Shown here: piece by piece, positions 37,923-51,500 of the stretch
Layout: every line of letters starts with the position of its first letter
Position numbering within the stretch: the stretch's first letter is position 1
Origin: Anoplopoma fimbria
Taxonomy: Eukaryota > Chordata > Actinopteri > Perciformes > Anoplopomatidae
Direction: 5' to 3'
NCBI RefSeq assembly: GCF_027596085.1
Contig: NC_072458.1
Coordinates: 15,103,256-15,167,255 of the forward strand
Length of the DNA: 64,000 nucleotides
Made by a program: the position numbers and the translations under genes
The notes under the pieces: model-generated
Told to the model about the DNA's origin: nothing
The model's input: the letters and a program-made list of their open reading frames with translations, nothing else
Databases searched by the model: none

Positions 37923-38086
37923 CTAAAGATGTATGGATTTCATGCTCCAGGTGACAGAGTCCCAGTGGGAGGCATCCCAGGCCAGGAACCAGCCTGTGAA
38001 GGTGGGAGGTTCATGGCCTTGTTTCACCACCACCACAGGAGTCTGTTTGTCCCGTCCGCTCGGGTCGGTCTCTATGTACCGTTTGG
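37923..38086 (-). CDS. scin: scin exon 16: C-terminus and stop
   Basis: Reads [20 protein letters not shown], then [20 protein letters not shown] and HW. This is where the human protein stops (GWDSSKW). Here 12 more residues ([12 protein letters not shown]) precede a TAG. The acceptor is CTCTGCAG. Confidence 0.95.
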
Positions 38087-41000
38087 CTGCAGAGGAGAAG
38101 AACATTCACTGTTAAGGTGAAGCAAACTGCTGTACCTGGGTGGTATTGCCAAGAAGTCAGTGTCACATGTTAGTAGTGACCTCATGTGGCAGTAAGAGGT
38201 ACATGTTTTATACATGTGAAATTCAATGTAGAAAAATTCTGTGGTGATACTCAACTAATAGACATGATAGGGATGAGAGAGGAGTGTGTGTTTTGTGGAC
38301 CCTGCAGAGACTCAGCTCAGACTCAGTCCTACTGATCAGGCTCGCAAACTGTGACTGACAGCTGACGGTAATACAGTTTATTAAACCAATTAGTGCATGC
38401 AAGCATGGTGGTTCAGTAGTTTTCAGTGTCTCCCTATCTCCTACAAATTAAGTTTATATACTACCAATTTGATTAACCAAATGTGATTTGGAGAAACATA
38501 ATTGCCATCAGATTAGTTAAAAAAAATCCAAACCAATGACACTACACAGAAGATGACCAGGGTTTGGGTCATATGTCCATGTGGTGTATAGTTAAGGCTT
38601 CTTGGTCAAGGTTCAGGAAAAATTGTTATCTTCTTAGATACTCAAAAAAATCATTAATCAAGGCTCTGTCCAAATGTGAAGCACATTTTAACCGAATTTC
38701 CAGTAAATCTGCAAAACAGAATTACTATGTGTATTTGCTGTTGTTATGAAATTATTAAGAGTTGGGTGCATAAAGATAAACAGTCGGTGCAGAAACACAG
38801 CTAAAACAGCAACACACAGAGATTAGTTAAGAATCCAAAGCTCACCAGATTTGACGGATTCAGTTCTCTCCACCTCGTTGGCATCCTTTCCGATCCACAC
38901 AAACACCTACAACAGAAGATTGTGTTAGAGTGACTGCAGAGTTTGTCCAGAGATGACCTAACCTTTGCTACAGCTGCGTACAGTACCTGGTCCCACACAT
39001 CCAGCAGCATCACATCATCTTCAGCCAGGTCATCCTGTGTGAACTCTCCTGGAACCTCCTCAATCTGAACACATAATGGCACTGGTTACAATACTGCTCC
39101 ACAACATCTCATTCCACTCACTGCAGTGTTCCTCACAGACTGAATGGGGATTCAACTGATCACATGAGGAAACATAACAGGTAACCTTTATTGAGAAATG
39201 TGTTTCAAAAGTGCATGCTAATGTAATATATATAAAAAGCATAATTTAGATGAGGGAGTGATGAAAGAACGGCTGACTCACTAGGTCTTCAACATAGTTT
39301 ATCAAATGTACTTATTCTATCACGCCCTTGTATACACAATGGAACATAGCAGCACAAAGCACTCATCAGATGTACATTTACTTAATCCAATTACATGGTT
39401 TAGTATAAAAATAAATCTAATTCTATGAAAAAGCGGTAATGACGTAGGTGAAATACTTACTATGAACCTGCCGGTCTTATTGGAACATCCAAACAGAAGA
39501 GGAGGGTGAGTGATGGTCTGACTGTCCAGGCTCTCTGAGGTCTGGTACTCTGTCTTCCCCCTAATGCTGCCCAGAAGTCATCTGCAACCCAAAACTCACA
39601 CTGAATGACATTTGACAATTTATTATATAACTCCCCTGTTTAAATTATATCAAGCCTTAAAGTTAAGCATAATCAAGGGTATGGTCGCTTTGCGTGACAG
39701 GTGGGTGCCGTACCAGATCCCTAACTGCTAGATCCCTGCTCTGTTGTATCACATAGGCCAGCATTCAGCTCCACCGACGATTCAATTATTTCATTTTTTC
39801 ATCATTTAATATGAGAGGTGTTTTACCTTGAGGATCAGTATGTTTTAAAGCTACTACGAGGATCTTTTATTTTGTGCTGATTTTGGCGGTCCCTGCGGAC
39901 AAAAGCGATGGTGTTTTCGGGCACCAGAATCCCTTAAGAATACCTCTCATTTTACTGCAGCAAGGTTTTAATGTCTGCCCTGGTCAGTCCTGGTTGTGGT
40001 TCTCCCTTGCCTCCCTTCCCTCCAGCGGGCCTAGCAATACGGCCTGGGCCTCCAGCAGCACGGTGTCAGTGTTGGCTCTCAGCAGGGGTCGACAGAGCAG
40101 CAAGGAGGAGAACTGCATCTGCCAGAGGAAGAGTCGCTGCTGCTTGACGCAGAGCTATCCTCCTCCCCACAGCTAAGCAGGATCTGGGTTTGTCTGCAGG
40201 GGGCTGGTCTTCGCTGGAGGCCCCGCTGGAGTCAGTGCTGAAGTCAGTGCTGGGGGAGTGTCTGGTTAACTTGCATGATATCGTTTCCTTTCGAGGAATT
40301 AGCCCCGCTGGCCAGGTTGACAAGCATTAAGAATAACTATATAGAAATAGCTAATCATCTCTCTGATGGTCTCGTTTATTTCTGTAGGTAATATAGAGGA
40401 TCATTATTAAATTGAGACTTTTTGGTTTCATAACCAGTTAAAAGTTTATCATAGTAACTCTAAGGAATGCTACTACACAGCTGCCATCTGACTTCATATA
40501 CCACACATTCTTCTAATTCCTGCTTATGTTCTTGGTGACAGAGGTATTATTCTTTTTTTTCTGCAAAATATGCAAGGTTGTTCACCTATGTAGTATAAAT
40601 AATTCTGAGATAAATAGACATATAATGCATATAAGTGCAGATACAGGGCTGGACTAGTTCAGCTGTCTGTCACATCCTGTGTTAAAGCATTACAACCTGC
40701 TACAGTAGCTCTGTACTGACAGTCAAAAACCCGCTGCTAACCATGCATAACCAATGCTGGCAGAGTTTACAGATGTATTTTAGTACTAGTTTTACTGGCT
40801 GTCAGTCACAGCTGTCACTCATGTTGTTAGTTTGAATTTCAACATCATCCAAACTCCACCATCAGCAGAAGGTGTTTGTGTTAGTATGTGGTAGTATTTG
40901 TGTTTAATGTAAGTAAGTGAAATGTAGATGTTGACCTGGTTCATTTCCCTCCATGACGTGTTTGCTGCTGCAGTTCAGCTCTTTACTCATGTAGTCAGCT

Positions 41001-44000
41001 CCTTTCTCCTCTTCTTTACTGGCCCCTTTGCCCATCCAAAGATAGCCCCGGCCATCAGTCATCTTCAGCAGGAAGGCATCATTAGAGTTCAGACTGGATG
41101 CACTGGCATCAACCTGAAACATAGGACACATTCAACACCTTTACGCGACAAAATGCCCGTTTTAAATATCTACTGCCATGCAGCAAGAAGATGCTCACCT
41201 CAGCGATTCTGGTGATGGTGCCCAGGTTCCGTCGTACCTGAAACAGTCGGGTTGGAGGTGGGGGGGTCTGGCCTATGAGGCGGGACGTACCATTCTTATA
41301 TACAATGAGGGGTTTGGGTTTGAAGAGGCTCAGCAGATGTGGGGGCTCCTTACCCTGGCACACTCTGACCTGAATGACACACACAAAAAAATCTGTATTT
41401 GCAATTCAAAAGAAAATTCATTCCAAAACCTTATCTTTCTTTTTGTTTTTGATTTTTTTTAACTTTCGGCAGTGTTATTGTATTGTGATGTTTGATTGCT
41501 GTTTTTGTTGAAGGAATAGTTTGACCTTTTGGGAAATATACGCTTATTTGCTTTGAAACTACAACCAAGGAAACAGTTAGTTTAGCTTAGCATAAACACT
41601 GGAAATAAGGGGAACTAGCTAACCTGGCTCTGTACAAATCCACCTACAAGCACTTCTGTAGTCTACTTATTAACACATGAACCAAACTGCAGCCAAAACA
41701 GCTGGTTTGTGATGAACTAAGAACTTCTCGGCATGTAGCTTACTGGTTTACTGTATAGTGACAAAGCATTGACTTAATTAGGCAAAGAGACAGATTCATG
41801 AGCTACTGTATTTCAGGCATCCATTGCATGTGCTGTTCATTTCGTTTGTTACTGGCTGTACCTGCACTGCATGCCCTCCCAGTGAACGATCCAGTTCTAC
41901 TGTCAGGAAGGCAGAAGCTGTTAGCTCATCCAAAGAGCATCTGGCTCCTTGCCTACAGGCCAGATGAGACATGTGACATGATATTGAGTAAACCTTTAAG
42001 CCATCAACAATGAGACAAGCAAATATTTGTGATGTGACAGGCATCTTGGTGAACATCCCACAGAGAATGATGAACCCTGCTGTTCCCCTCAGCTCTACAG
42101 AGCAGTAATAAACCACAGATATAATCAACATAAACCAGGAAGCATCAGAGCATATCACAGAGGAAGTAACACTCTTTGTTGCTTATGAAAAACCAGCTCA
42201 GTGAAGGGTGACGTACCAGGTGTAGATGACCTGCCTCTTCCCGTAAGTGTACAGGATGATGTAACAGTCCCCGCCATAGAACTGACCGTAGCCCTTTGGG
42301 TCGATAGGAACCCTGCCATTGCTCTCCACCCTCCAGATCTGAAAGATGGAAACAATATTCACTACTTTAAGAGCCCCATGTAAGAATAGTTTCAGTGTGA
42401 GAATTATGGCAACATATTATGCTGAAGGTGCATAATGCTTTCTCATTGGGCTAGTTTATTAATCACAAGCCAATCTTCAGATTATATAAATTATAATGAA
42501 TTCAGATTAAGTTATGGTTCAAGGCAAAAGTACACTCGCCAATCCTCTCTCCACCAGGGGCCACAATGTTGTCATTTTGGGGCAGCGGATCAAGGTCTAA
42601 ACACCGAATCTGACATACACCTTAGAAAGCCTTTTACTGCTAAAATTGTAAGCAAGCAGTTGTCTGTTGGAAGATCATCCGCCCACTCCACCTGATTGGA
42701 GTCGACTGATTGGTCTGGGATTGTGACATTAAAGGCAGTTTCTTGATTAAAAAGTAATCGATAAATAAGCGGAAGAGTAATATTAACAATGGAGACCATT
42801 TCAGACCACATTTATGCTGGCGCATGTTGGCATATCACGGTCACACTACTCTTCTCTTCTTCTTCCTCATTTTTGTTTGTAACTGTAACGTCAAGATCAG
42901 ACTGCCACTTATCCAAAACACATTATGTTTCCTCAACCATATGAGTAATCTAAAACATTTACACAAATCCTCACAGACTAGACGGCAGGTCTATATGGGG
43001 GAATTACCCTGACATCTCTGTATCCTTCACTCTATGGCCTCTTTTTGTTGTTTTGTGCTGCTGAATAATAGTTTTGAATTTTATATGACCCCCTTGAATA
43101 AAAACATTTTTTTTCTTAATATCGCCCGACATCATAGGCTAGTTCTGTTTGCAAACCTTCTCTTTTGACTCCCTCCGCTCCACTTTAAAGCGCCATAAAC
43201 AAAGTATGCTGTCATGTCAACACATCACCTGTCGACTTAAAACGCATTAGATTCTGACGGATACAGTCTCTAGTCATAATTTTAACAAAATGGATCCCCA
43301 AGGAAATTGATTAATGGAGGCAATGTCAGACTGAGGATGTAAACAGAGTGAAACTAGTTGACAATTCTGTCTAATATCTGCCAACATCAAGAAGTCCAAG
43401 AGCAACATTTTCATGCCACTGGAGTCATGTTAGAGTCCACCTGATCAATTCATGTATATCTACTCTCCTTTTAGGTCTTGTTTGGTCTCCACCAACTTCA
43501 AAAACACAATTTACACCCAAAAAGGTTTTGTTTATAGTTCATGCTCATAGGAGAAATCCCAGTTCTCCCACCTTGGTATCCCAGTAACTACAGAACTTCC
43601 CTCAAAGTTAAAGCTAAACAAACACCTTAAGAGCAATGCCTGTTTGAGGAAAGAGGTAGGACAAAATGCTTGCTTTGTGCCCCAAAGAGACTTAAGACAT
43701 TTGGGACTCGAAGTCAGGGCTTCTGAGTTATTTCTTCAACTTGCACCATAGTGTGGTTTTAGAAGTTAACTTCTTGTGTATTCAGTCACCTGTGTTAGTC
43801 CGCTCCCATCATCCACCATGTTGTACTGGGCTGCCATGTGATTGGACTCATGGAGCTTGGAGGCATCAAATTCCCCCTGCTGTATCCTCGCAATTCTCTC
43901 AGTGACAAACACCTTCCCAAAACCCTCACTCTGGTCCCTGTCCTTCCAGCCCAGGAAGAACTGCTTGAACATGGAAGTCTCTCCTCCCTCTGGCAACACC

Positions 44001-47000
44001 TGGATCTGCAGGACAAAACTAATTCATGACATAGGGGAACAGTTCTTGCAAGAGCCCAGTATTTTTGCTCACTGAAAGAATAAAAAAAACATAATCAAAC
44101 ATATTTGACAACAGTTTTAAGGTTTACCCCCCATAACCTGTAATAGAGCACTTCTTTAAAAAATACAAACAATAAAATAGAAAAGTAATAATGAAAGTAA
44201 ACCTGTGTGTTTGCTGGGTACCCCATCTGTTTGATGAAGCCTTCAGCTGTTTTCATTGCTTCCTTTCTTTCACTGGGGTTGGCATTATGCCCTGTTTGAG
44301 ATAGATTAGATGAAATCCATGTTGAATGACCTTCTGCACAGTCACAAAGACAATACACCATCAAAGCAGATGCTGAAACGCTGTCTGATTACCTTTCCAT
44401 ACAAATATCATCTTGTTTCTGCCATGGTCCAGAATGAAGCATTCATCTGGGAGCAGGTCAGTCTGGAGGAATGGGTTTTCCTCCTTCACAATGGTCACTT
44501 TCATGGACCCTGACGCATCAGAAACCTGGTAATACACAAACACAAAAATCACCAAGCCCGTATAACAAAGAGAGAATGTATCCAATAGAGGGCTGCAGGC
44601 ATGACATATTTTGTAGGCCAACTTCAGAGCATCACACGAGTTCCCTTGACACAAAGCCAATGGGATTTTTCAGATGGCTTTTGGATTATTGCAGAAAATA
44701 AGCTTTGTTACAAACACAAGTTTATAATACACACGTTTCGTTCTGCAAGATAATCTTCACAAAAGAACACTACTTTTATGATTTTTGATGCGTGAATGCA
44801 GATGTAAATTCTATTGGCCGATGTAAAAAGCTAATATAAGGCTATAATTAGACTACTACACAATCACATGAGCGTGAGTATACACAACTAGGCTGTAGAG
44901 GTGGACTAGTCAGCGTGATGAAGTTTAGTCGTCTCATTTATGTACGTGTAAGGTACCTGTTTTAAGACATGCAAAAGAGCATCAAAAGCACCATCATTAA
45001 GTCCAATGAACCGGCATGATTAGTTGAAGTTAATCTGTACAAATTTATGCGCCAACTTTCGGAAACTTTGTCCCACAAATTTGTGCCATTGACCAGTAGC
45101 AAGCCATCTTTACTCTGCTGACCTTTGAGGGATGGAAAGTCCAAAATCGTAGCTTATGAGATATGTTTCACCATCCAGAGTATGTACTGCTCCACAAAAG
45201 GAATAGATTGAAGGAAACTTTGAGACATCAGTGAGTGGTACAATATAATTAGCTGAGCTGATTGTCCTGTTAGCGTCCAATCTAACAAGCTTTTCTACTG
45301 ACAGTTTATTCAAAAGATATAATAAGCTTGTTAGCAGAGAAAGAGCTTGTCCCTGTTTTTTCTTAAAGATATATTTCAAGCTTTTATTGTTTGTATTAGA
45401 GCAGCTGGAGAATTTCAGGAAATAAGGGAGAAATAGAGGGGGTTGACACGCAGCAAAGGGTTGAGGGTTTGAATCCAAACCAGGCAGCTGCCAAGTCTTA
45501 TTTTCAAGAGAACTCTTCATTGTATGATAATATGCAGCTTTAGATAACTGTAAATAATGGACTTCCATGTGACGGAAAAGCACCCTACTTGATAAACTGC
45601 ATGAGATAAGATTCCTGTGTCTAATTTTATGTGATTCAAAGAATCAATAATATACTTAACAGGTATACTGGTAATTATGGTATTTATGTTATTTTCCCTT
45701 CCTGCTAAGTCAACCAACCAGCCAATCCTTTCTAAATTGTTCTGTTGAATTGAATGTCTGATATTTTGCATGAGTGAATACCATACCATGTATAGTTTAG
45801 CCATTTTCCTGTTGGACAGGTCTGCCTCTGTATCATCATCGACATCTCCCTCTGAGAGTTCTGGTTTGACTCCAAGGACCTGTTTGTGCGAAAAAATGAT
45901 ATAACAAGTATAGATTTTTCTATAACGTTTTTTCAGTCCCGATACCAGGGACAATGATGGTTCACTTGTTACTGCCAGTTCATCATCGATTTTGGAAGCA
46001 GTAAAGACTTTTTCTGGAGCTAAGAATGAGCCATCGTGCTTCTTTCTCAGCTCTGTAGAGAGTTCCACATACGCAGTACAGATCAGACAGGATGTACAGA
46101 TGGGGTGATATGGAAAAGTGTTATGATAACGTGATATTGGATCACTACAGACACTCGCATACTTACCAATACCCGATTCAGCCTTTCAGGTGTATTGTAG
46201 ACATTCCCAATACTGACATCGGGACAACTCTAATAATGCTACTTCATTAAACCCATGGAGAAGGGAAAACCGTATTCAGAGTCTTGGTGTTAGAGAAGCA
46301 TTTATCAGACTGTCAAGTTATATACAGCAGGTATATCGAGGGCATTACAATCTGTGAGGCTGAAAAATGAAACCAATGTGTAAGGGCCTCCTTGTTAAAA
46401 TGCCAAACTTTACAGTAGATAGAACCATATCTACAGCCTGGTACTAAAATGGTTGGGCTCTATAACTAATATCCTATGTCCATGACAACTGTGCAGGGGT
46501 TGAATTTTATATAACTCACCTTTTTAGATAATAATAAGGCTGAAAGTTATGCATAATAAGGGTGTGGCTGCTTTGAGGCTACTTTAAGTCACTAAACTTA
46601 ACGTGTTTGTGTTTGGAGAATTTTCCAATGCAATCATCTCCTATTGTAGCCCAACTTTCTTCGACCTAGTTGGGCGTGTTTCAGCAACAGGCTTTATTCG
46701 GCCCACCTCAGCTTCATCCATGCTCCTATTCTTTGCCCATTTGTGGATTAGCCAGGAGTTAAGATGTGTCGTCACTGCCAGAATGGCGACAGCTAGGACC
46801 CCTTTGAGCCCACATTGAGCTCCATTTCGGCTCTTCAGTAACCTATGGGTGACGTCATGGGATACTATGTCTATGTTTTATTCAGTCTACGGTTCACACC
46901 CAATAGTTTTTCTTTTCTTTTTGTGCAGACATATCATGAGACACATTTGTGAAAAAGAAGGGAAATGTAAATGAGAGAAAAAGGAGAGACTCACATCAGT

Positions 47001-48530
47001 TAACTTGGACAGTTCACTTCCCTCTTCTACAACTATCAGTTCGGCCCGGGAATTTCTCTCGTTGTCACGGATACCTCTGGCCACTTGTGCCGCCTTCAGT
47101 CGCTCAAACTTGTTACATTTGGCTCCACACCACTGATAGATCTTCTACAGATTGGTGAACACACAGACAGACAGGGAATCACTATCAACATTCAAACTTG
47201 TCTATCCAGTTTGATTAACCCTCCTTCTGCAAACACACAGCAAGAAAATACTGTGTTCTTACATCTCCGAGATCAACAATGAAGCAGTCTCCACTGTTAA
47301 AGCTGGTCCAGCTGAGAGGGACCTGGGTGGCCCTCACGACCCTCCGGCCCTTTATGTGTAGGAGTCTCTTTGCTGAAAGGTCATTGGTGACCACATGGTG
47401 GAAACCTGAGGCCACACCTCCTGTCTGTGGGGAAAAGAACACTGTCATCCTTCTTCCATTTCTCTGTTTACTTTAGACTTACGTATTCTTCTGTCCATTT
47501 AGGCACTGTTGCTTTTAGCCAAGTATAATACTGCAAACAGGTTTATGGAAAAAAAAAAACAGCTGTGTTAAGTCATGATGATCCGGTTAAAACACCTACA
47601 GTCAATATTTATTAAGTTAATAATTTTCATTAAAATTGCAAGAAAGTAATTTTGATTTTAAAAATAAAATGAAGTGTTTTTCTTTCCAGTTTTACTTTTC
47701 GGATTGCAACACCCTAGAGTACAGTGGGAGTACAGTACTGTACTAAGAGAATGATGACACTCTATAACTCTCCATTAACCCAAGATGACAGTATTAAAAC
47801 AAGAGTCTGCAGCGAACGCTAGCAGCTCCAGGCTGTGCTGACGTACTGTCGAGTAACTTATGATTTAGGTATTCCATTCTCCAGGGAATACTTGTTGCGT
47901 ATCACATAGTACAGATAGGTGCTGTGATCCCATCACACTCCATTTAAAGGCAAAAGAATCTACTCCCAGGGTACATGCACATTGTTTGTTTTTTATTTGG
48001 TTTATCTATTCAGAGATAAAAAAAATTAATTGAAGGGGCAAGTATTAGACACTGAGATTCCCAACTTAAAGGACAGCATACGTAAAAAGAACAAAGAACT
48101 GTACTATGATTAGTATTAGTGTTAAATGAATTCCACTATGTTCCAAGTAAGCGGATGTTCAGTTTTTTTCATTCCTCTACTTCTCCTTGAAAATAATCGT
48201 ATATCATTCCAAAGTGTGATAAGGAAGTGCTTACATATGCACCATATGTGTCGATCCATTGAGCAGAGATGAGATTTTTCTCTGGATGTATGAAAACCTT
48301 GATGTGCTGAATGAAAACTAAGGGCGTTATCAAATTCCATGGTAACTCATCCAATAGCTGTTGAGACTTTACACAGGAAAATATAAACTGTCAACTTCAT
48401 AGCTAGAGGAAAAGTCAGGGGATCAGCAAAGCCATTAGGATTTATCCTCTGGGGATCATGAATGTACCAAATTTCATGACAATCCATCCATTATTGACCT
48501 AAATGGCAGACCGACCAACACTGACATATG

Positions 48531-48570
<40 letters not shown>

Positions 48571-51500
48571 TAGATAGCAAACCTAGCAATATACGAAAAT
48601 TGTCAACTATAGTTTAAATCTTATCTCTTGGTCAGTTGCACTTGAACACAACACAAAGACTACAGCCATCTGCACCTCTGAACCTGTAAGAAAATAAATA
48701 TGCTGTCTATATTTGTGATCTCTGGAGGATGTCTACCTGACATAAGAAATATGAAAATCGAATGGGCAGATTTAATTTATATTTCAATCATCTTTCCCCT
48801 ACTGCCAAACTGTGTCAAAAATGTCACCGTGAATTTCATGACCCATTTTTTAAGCGAAAAAAACATTTTAAAAATATGAAAAATTGTCTAATTAACCAAA
48901 GATTTCGCGGACCCCCTGCAGTACCTCCGCAGACCCCCTAGGGAAGTGTTATTTAGTAAAAAGGCATAAGCAAATATAACAGTTAAGGGTATAACAGTAA
49001 CTATATTTCAGAGTAGAGTCACAACTGTAGAGGATGTCCAGCACAAGTCACTTAATTGCATTTACAGACCAGTAATGATTATGATCCATACCTTGTAAGT
49101 AATCCCTCCCTTAAAGTAGCTGGCGAAGGCTGTTGACTCGACCCCCTGCAGTTCTCTGTACTGGACCGGCTTTCCGCCCAGGTAGTCATCCAGATGCACA
49201 GTAAAGATGGCTGCAGCGGTACTTTCATCCTGGCTGCATTCTTTTCCTTTAAAGAACAAGCACAGGCTCAAATGAAGGACAATTCAAAATTACCGATGTA
49301 TCAAATTGCTTCTGCATTGATTCCAGTGCTCTTCTGGAAGGCATTTGCTGGGCAACACTCCTGAAAGTCCATTTAATCACCAGGTCCATTCACTTTATGT
49401 ACATGCACATTAGTACTTAGGTCATTTTTTCAGTTTGTGAAGAAAGCTTATTTAGGATAGGCATCCACAAAAAAAAAGTTAAGACTCATTTCTTGGTTGT
49501 ACAGTTTAACTGGGTTTCTAACAGAGTGCAAATTAAACCAAAAACCAACACATTGATCTATTTCTTGACAAAAAAATCTATCCACCTAACAATTGTTGAG
49601 ACTCTAGTGCAGGATACAGTAAGTAAGGATGGGTTTTGGTTTGGGTCTCTGTGGAGGCACGGTGGTACCAAACTTCACTCTTTAAATCAGACTTCAAAAA
49701 GCTGCACAGTTAGTTGCGGCTCATAACTCCCTCTGAAACCACAAAATGTAATTTTTACATTTTGTTTGTATGTTAAACTAATTATGTTGATTAGTCAACT
49801 TAAGATATGTTGGCTAGCTGTTTCTCCAGCCTTAATGCCAAGCTAGGCTAGCTCTAAACTTTTGTGTCGTTGTTGGTGCCATTTTTCAGAGCTTGTGACT
49901 TGAGATGAATCAGAAGTAAGTCACACAATTAGAGTTGAGACTCAGCTTAACCTGGAGTCTGTCTATTCATCCTCAAACACACTGAGCATGTTTTACTATA
50001 GTAACATACCTTTATTGTTATACCATGTGGTGACAAGCTTAGAAAGCCAGCTGAAAGTGCTGATGTGGCGCTTCGGCAAAGTATCTCAGTTATCTATACA
50101 CAATCAATTTTTCTAAAGAAAAAATGTATGCAACATATCTGCATGCAACGGTTTGTATGATATCTTTAGAAACGTTTTTTGTTATTTTTTTGTTATTTAA
50201 TATGAATGTCCAGCAACACAAGCTATCAGTGTGTCTGTACAAACCCCTGAAGTGTTTAAGCAAAGAAATTTAGTTATGGAAGTTACATATTTACATGGAT
50301 TTACACAGACACAAACAGCAGTCTTCTGGGTATAAGTCCAGTGTTTTCTGAACCACCCATCCACAGAGACCTCCTCTCCATGCAGACTTTATGGCTTTAT
50401 AATACAACAGCTGTCCTAGCTACGATTACATTGATTACATACGTACATTGATTACATAAGTTGATTATGTGGGTTGTGTATAATTTAACACAACGACACC
50501 AGACAGACATTGCATGTGAATGTCAGTTTAAGGACTTAAGGAGGTCACAGTTTGGGAAAGAAAATGATTTTCCACCATGTCATTTAATAGTTAACAATCA
50601 GGAACCTGGAATTTACCTTCAAGGACTTGAGGCTTGCCTTAAAGACTTAAAGCAACATTTGCCAAACGTCTGCTTTTGCACAGGTTATTTACATTTGCAA
50701 CACGTTTCTTAATAACACCCCCATTGGGCTCTCATCCTTTCTGACTGATGATCTGAATTCAGCCTATTAGTGTTAGTGGCTGACAGCACGGCCAGCAAAA
50801 CGTTCCTCACAGTCATTCTGCATTAACACAAACTGCATGAGGCATGAAAAGTGCTTCATCTTTTTTTTGTGGTACAGAGTGACAGGAAGGATGTGTGTGA
50901 AGGTGCCATTTGCATGCCTAACAGTGAATGATTAATGTTGATGGATTCTCAGTTAGAAGGCAAGAACCAGAAAACATCTTAGTCGTATTGACTTTCTACC
51001 CTCAGAGGAAATGAAGAGAGTTTCAGGAAGGAAATACATTCACTGATCAAAACCTCAGATGCACTATGTTCTAAATTTAATAACCTAAATTCTAAATGTT
51101 ACAGTTCTGTTTGTATGTGTGTACTTTGTGTTCAGAGCTCTTCAGTAGGACAATGTATGCATTTCAAAGCCGTATTTTGTTAATATAGGCAAAAGCAAGG
51201 ACTTAAATAGCATTATATGCATATTACGCTTCTAACAGCATAACACGGCGTGTTAGTGTGTATTGATACATCTAAAGATGCACGTTCAGAGATTGGGTGT
51301 TCCTCGCGCATTGCAGTGCTTTAATAGAAACAGGGCGTGTGACCAAAAATTCAGCTCAAAACGGAGCATCGTGCTGTGCAGTGCTGGGTTGCTTGTGGCC
51401 AGTTAGAACACGGGTACTATGGACACAATGCACCAAAATAGATATTCAAATAATTCAAACCTATGGGTTTTTAAGAACAAATATTTGAATGGCCACTTGG

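Noticed and set aside
37773..38120. 115-codon plus-strand open frame over the scin C-terminal exon
   Set aside because: It is the antisense shadow of scin exon 16, whose minus-strand reading is strongly conserved.
42155..42355. Minus-strand frame [20 protein letters not shown]
   Set aside because: Wrong phase across scin exon 9; the correct phase gives [10 protein letters not shown] and [13 protein letters not shown].
45450..45490. tRNA-like 'gggtttgaatccaaaccagg' segment
   Set aside because: Resembles a B box, but no matching acceptor stem or A box in place; interpreted as a SINE-like fragment.
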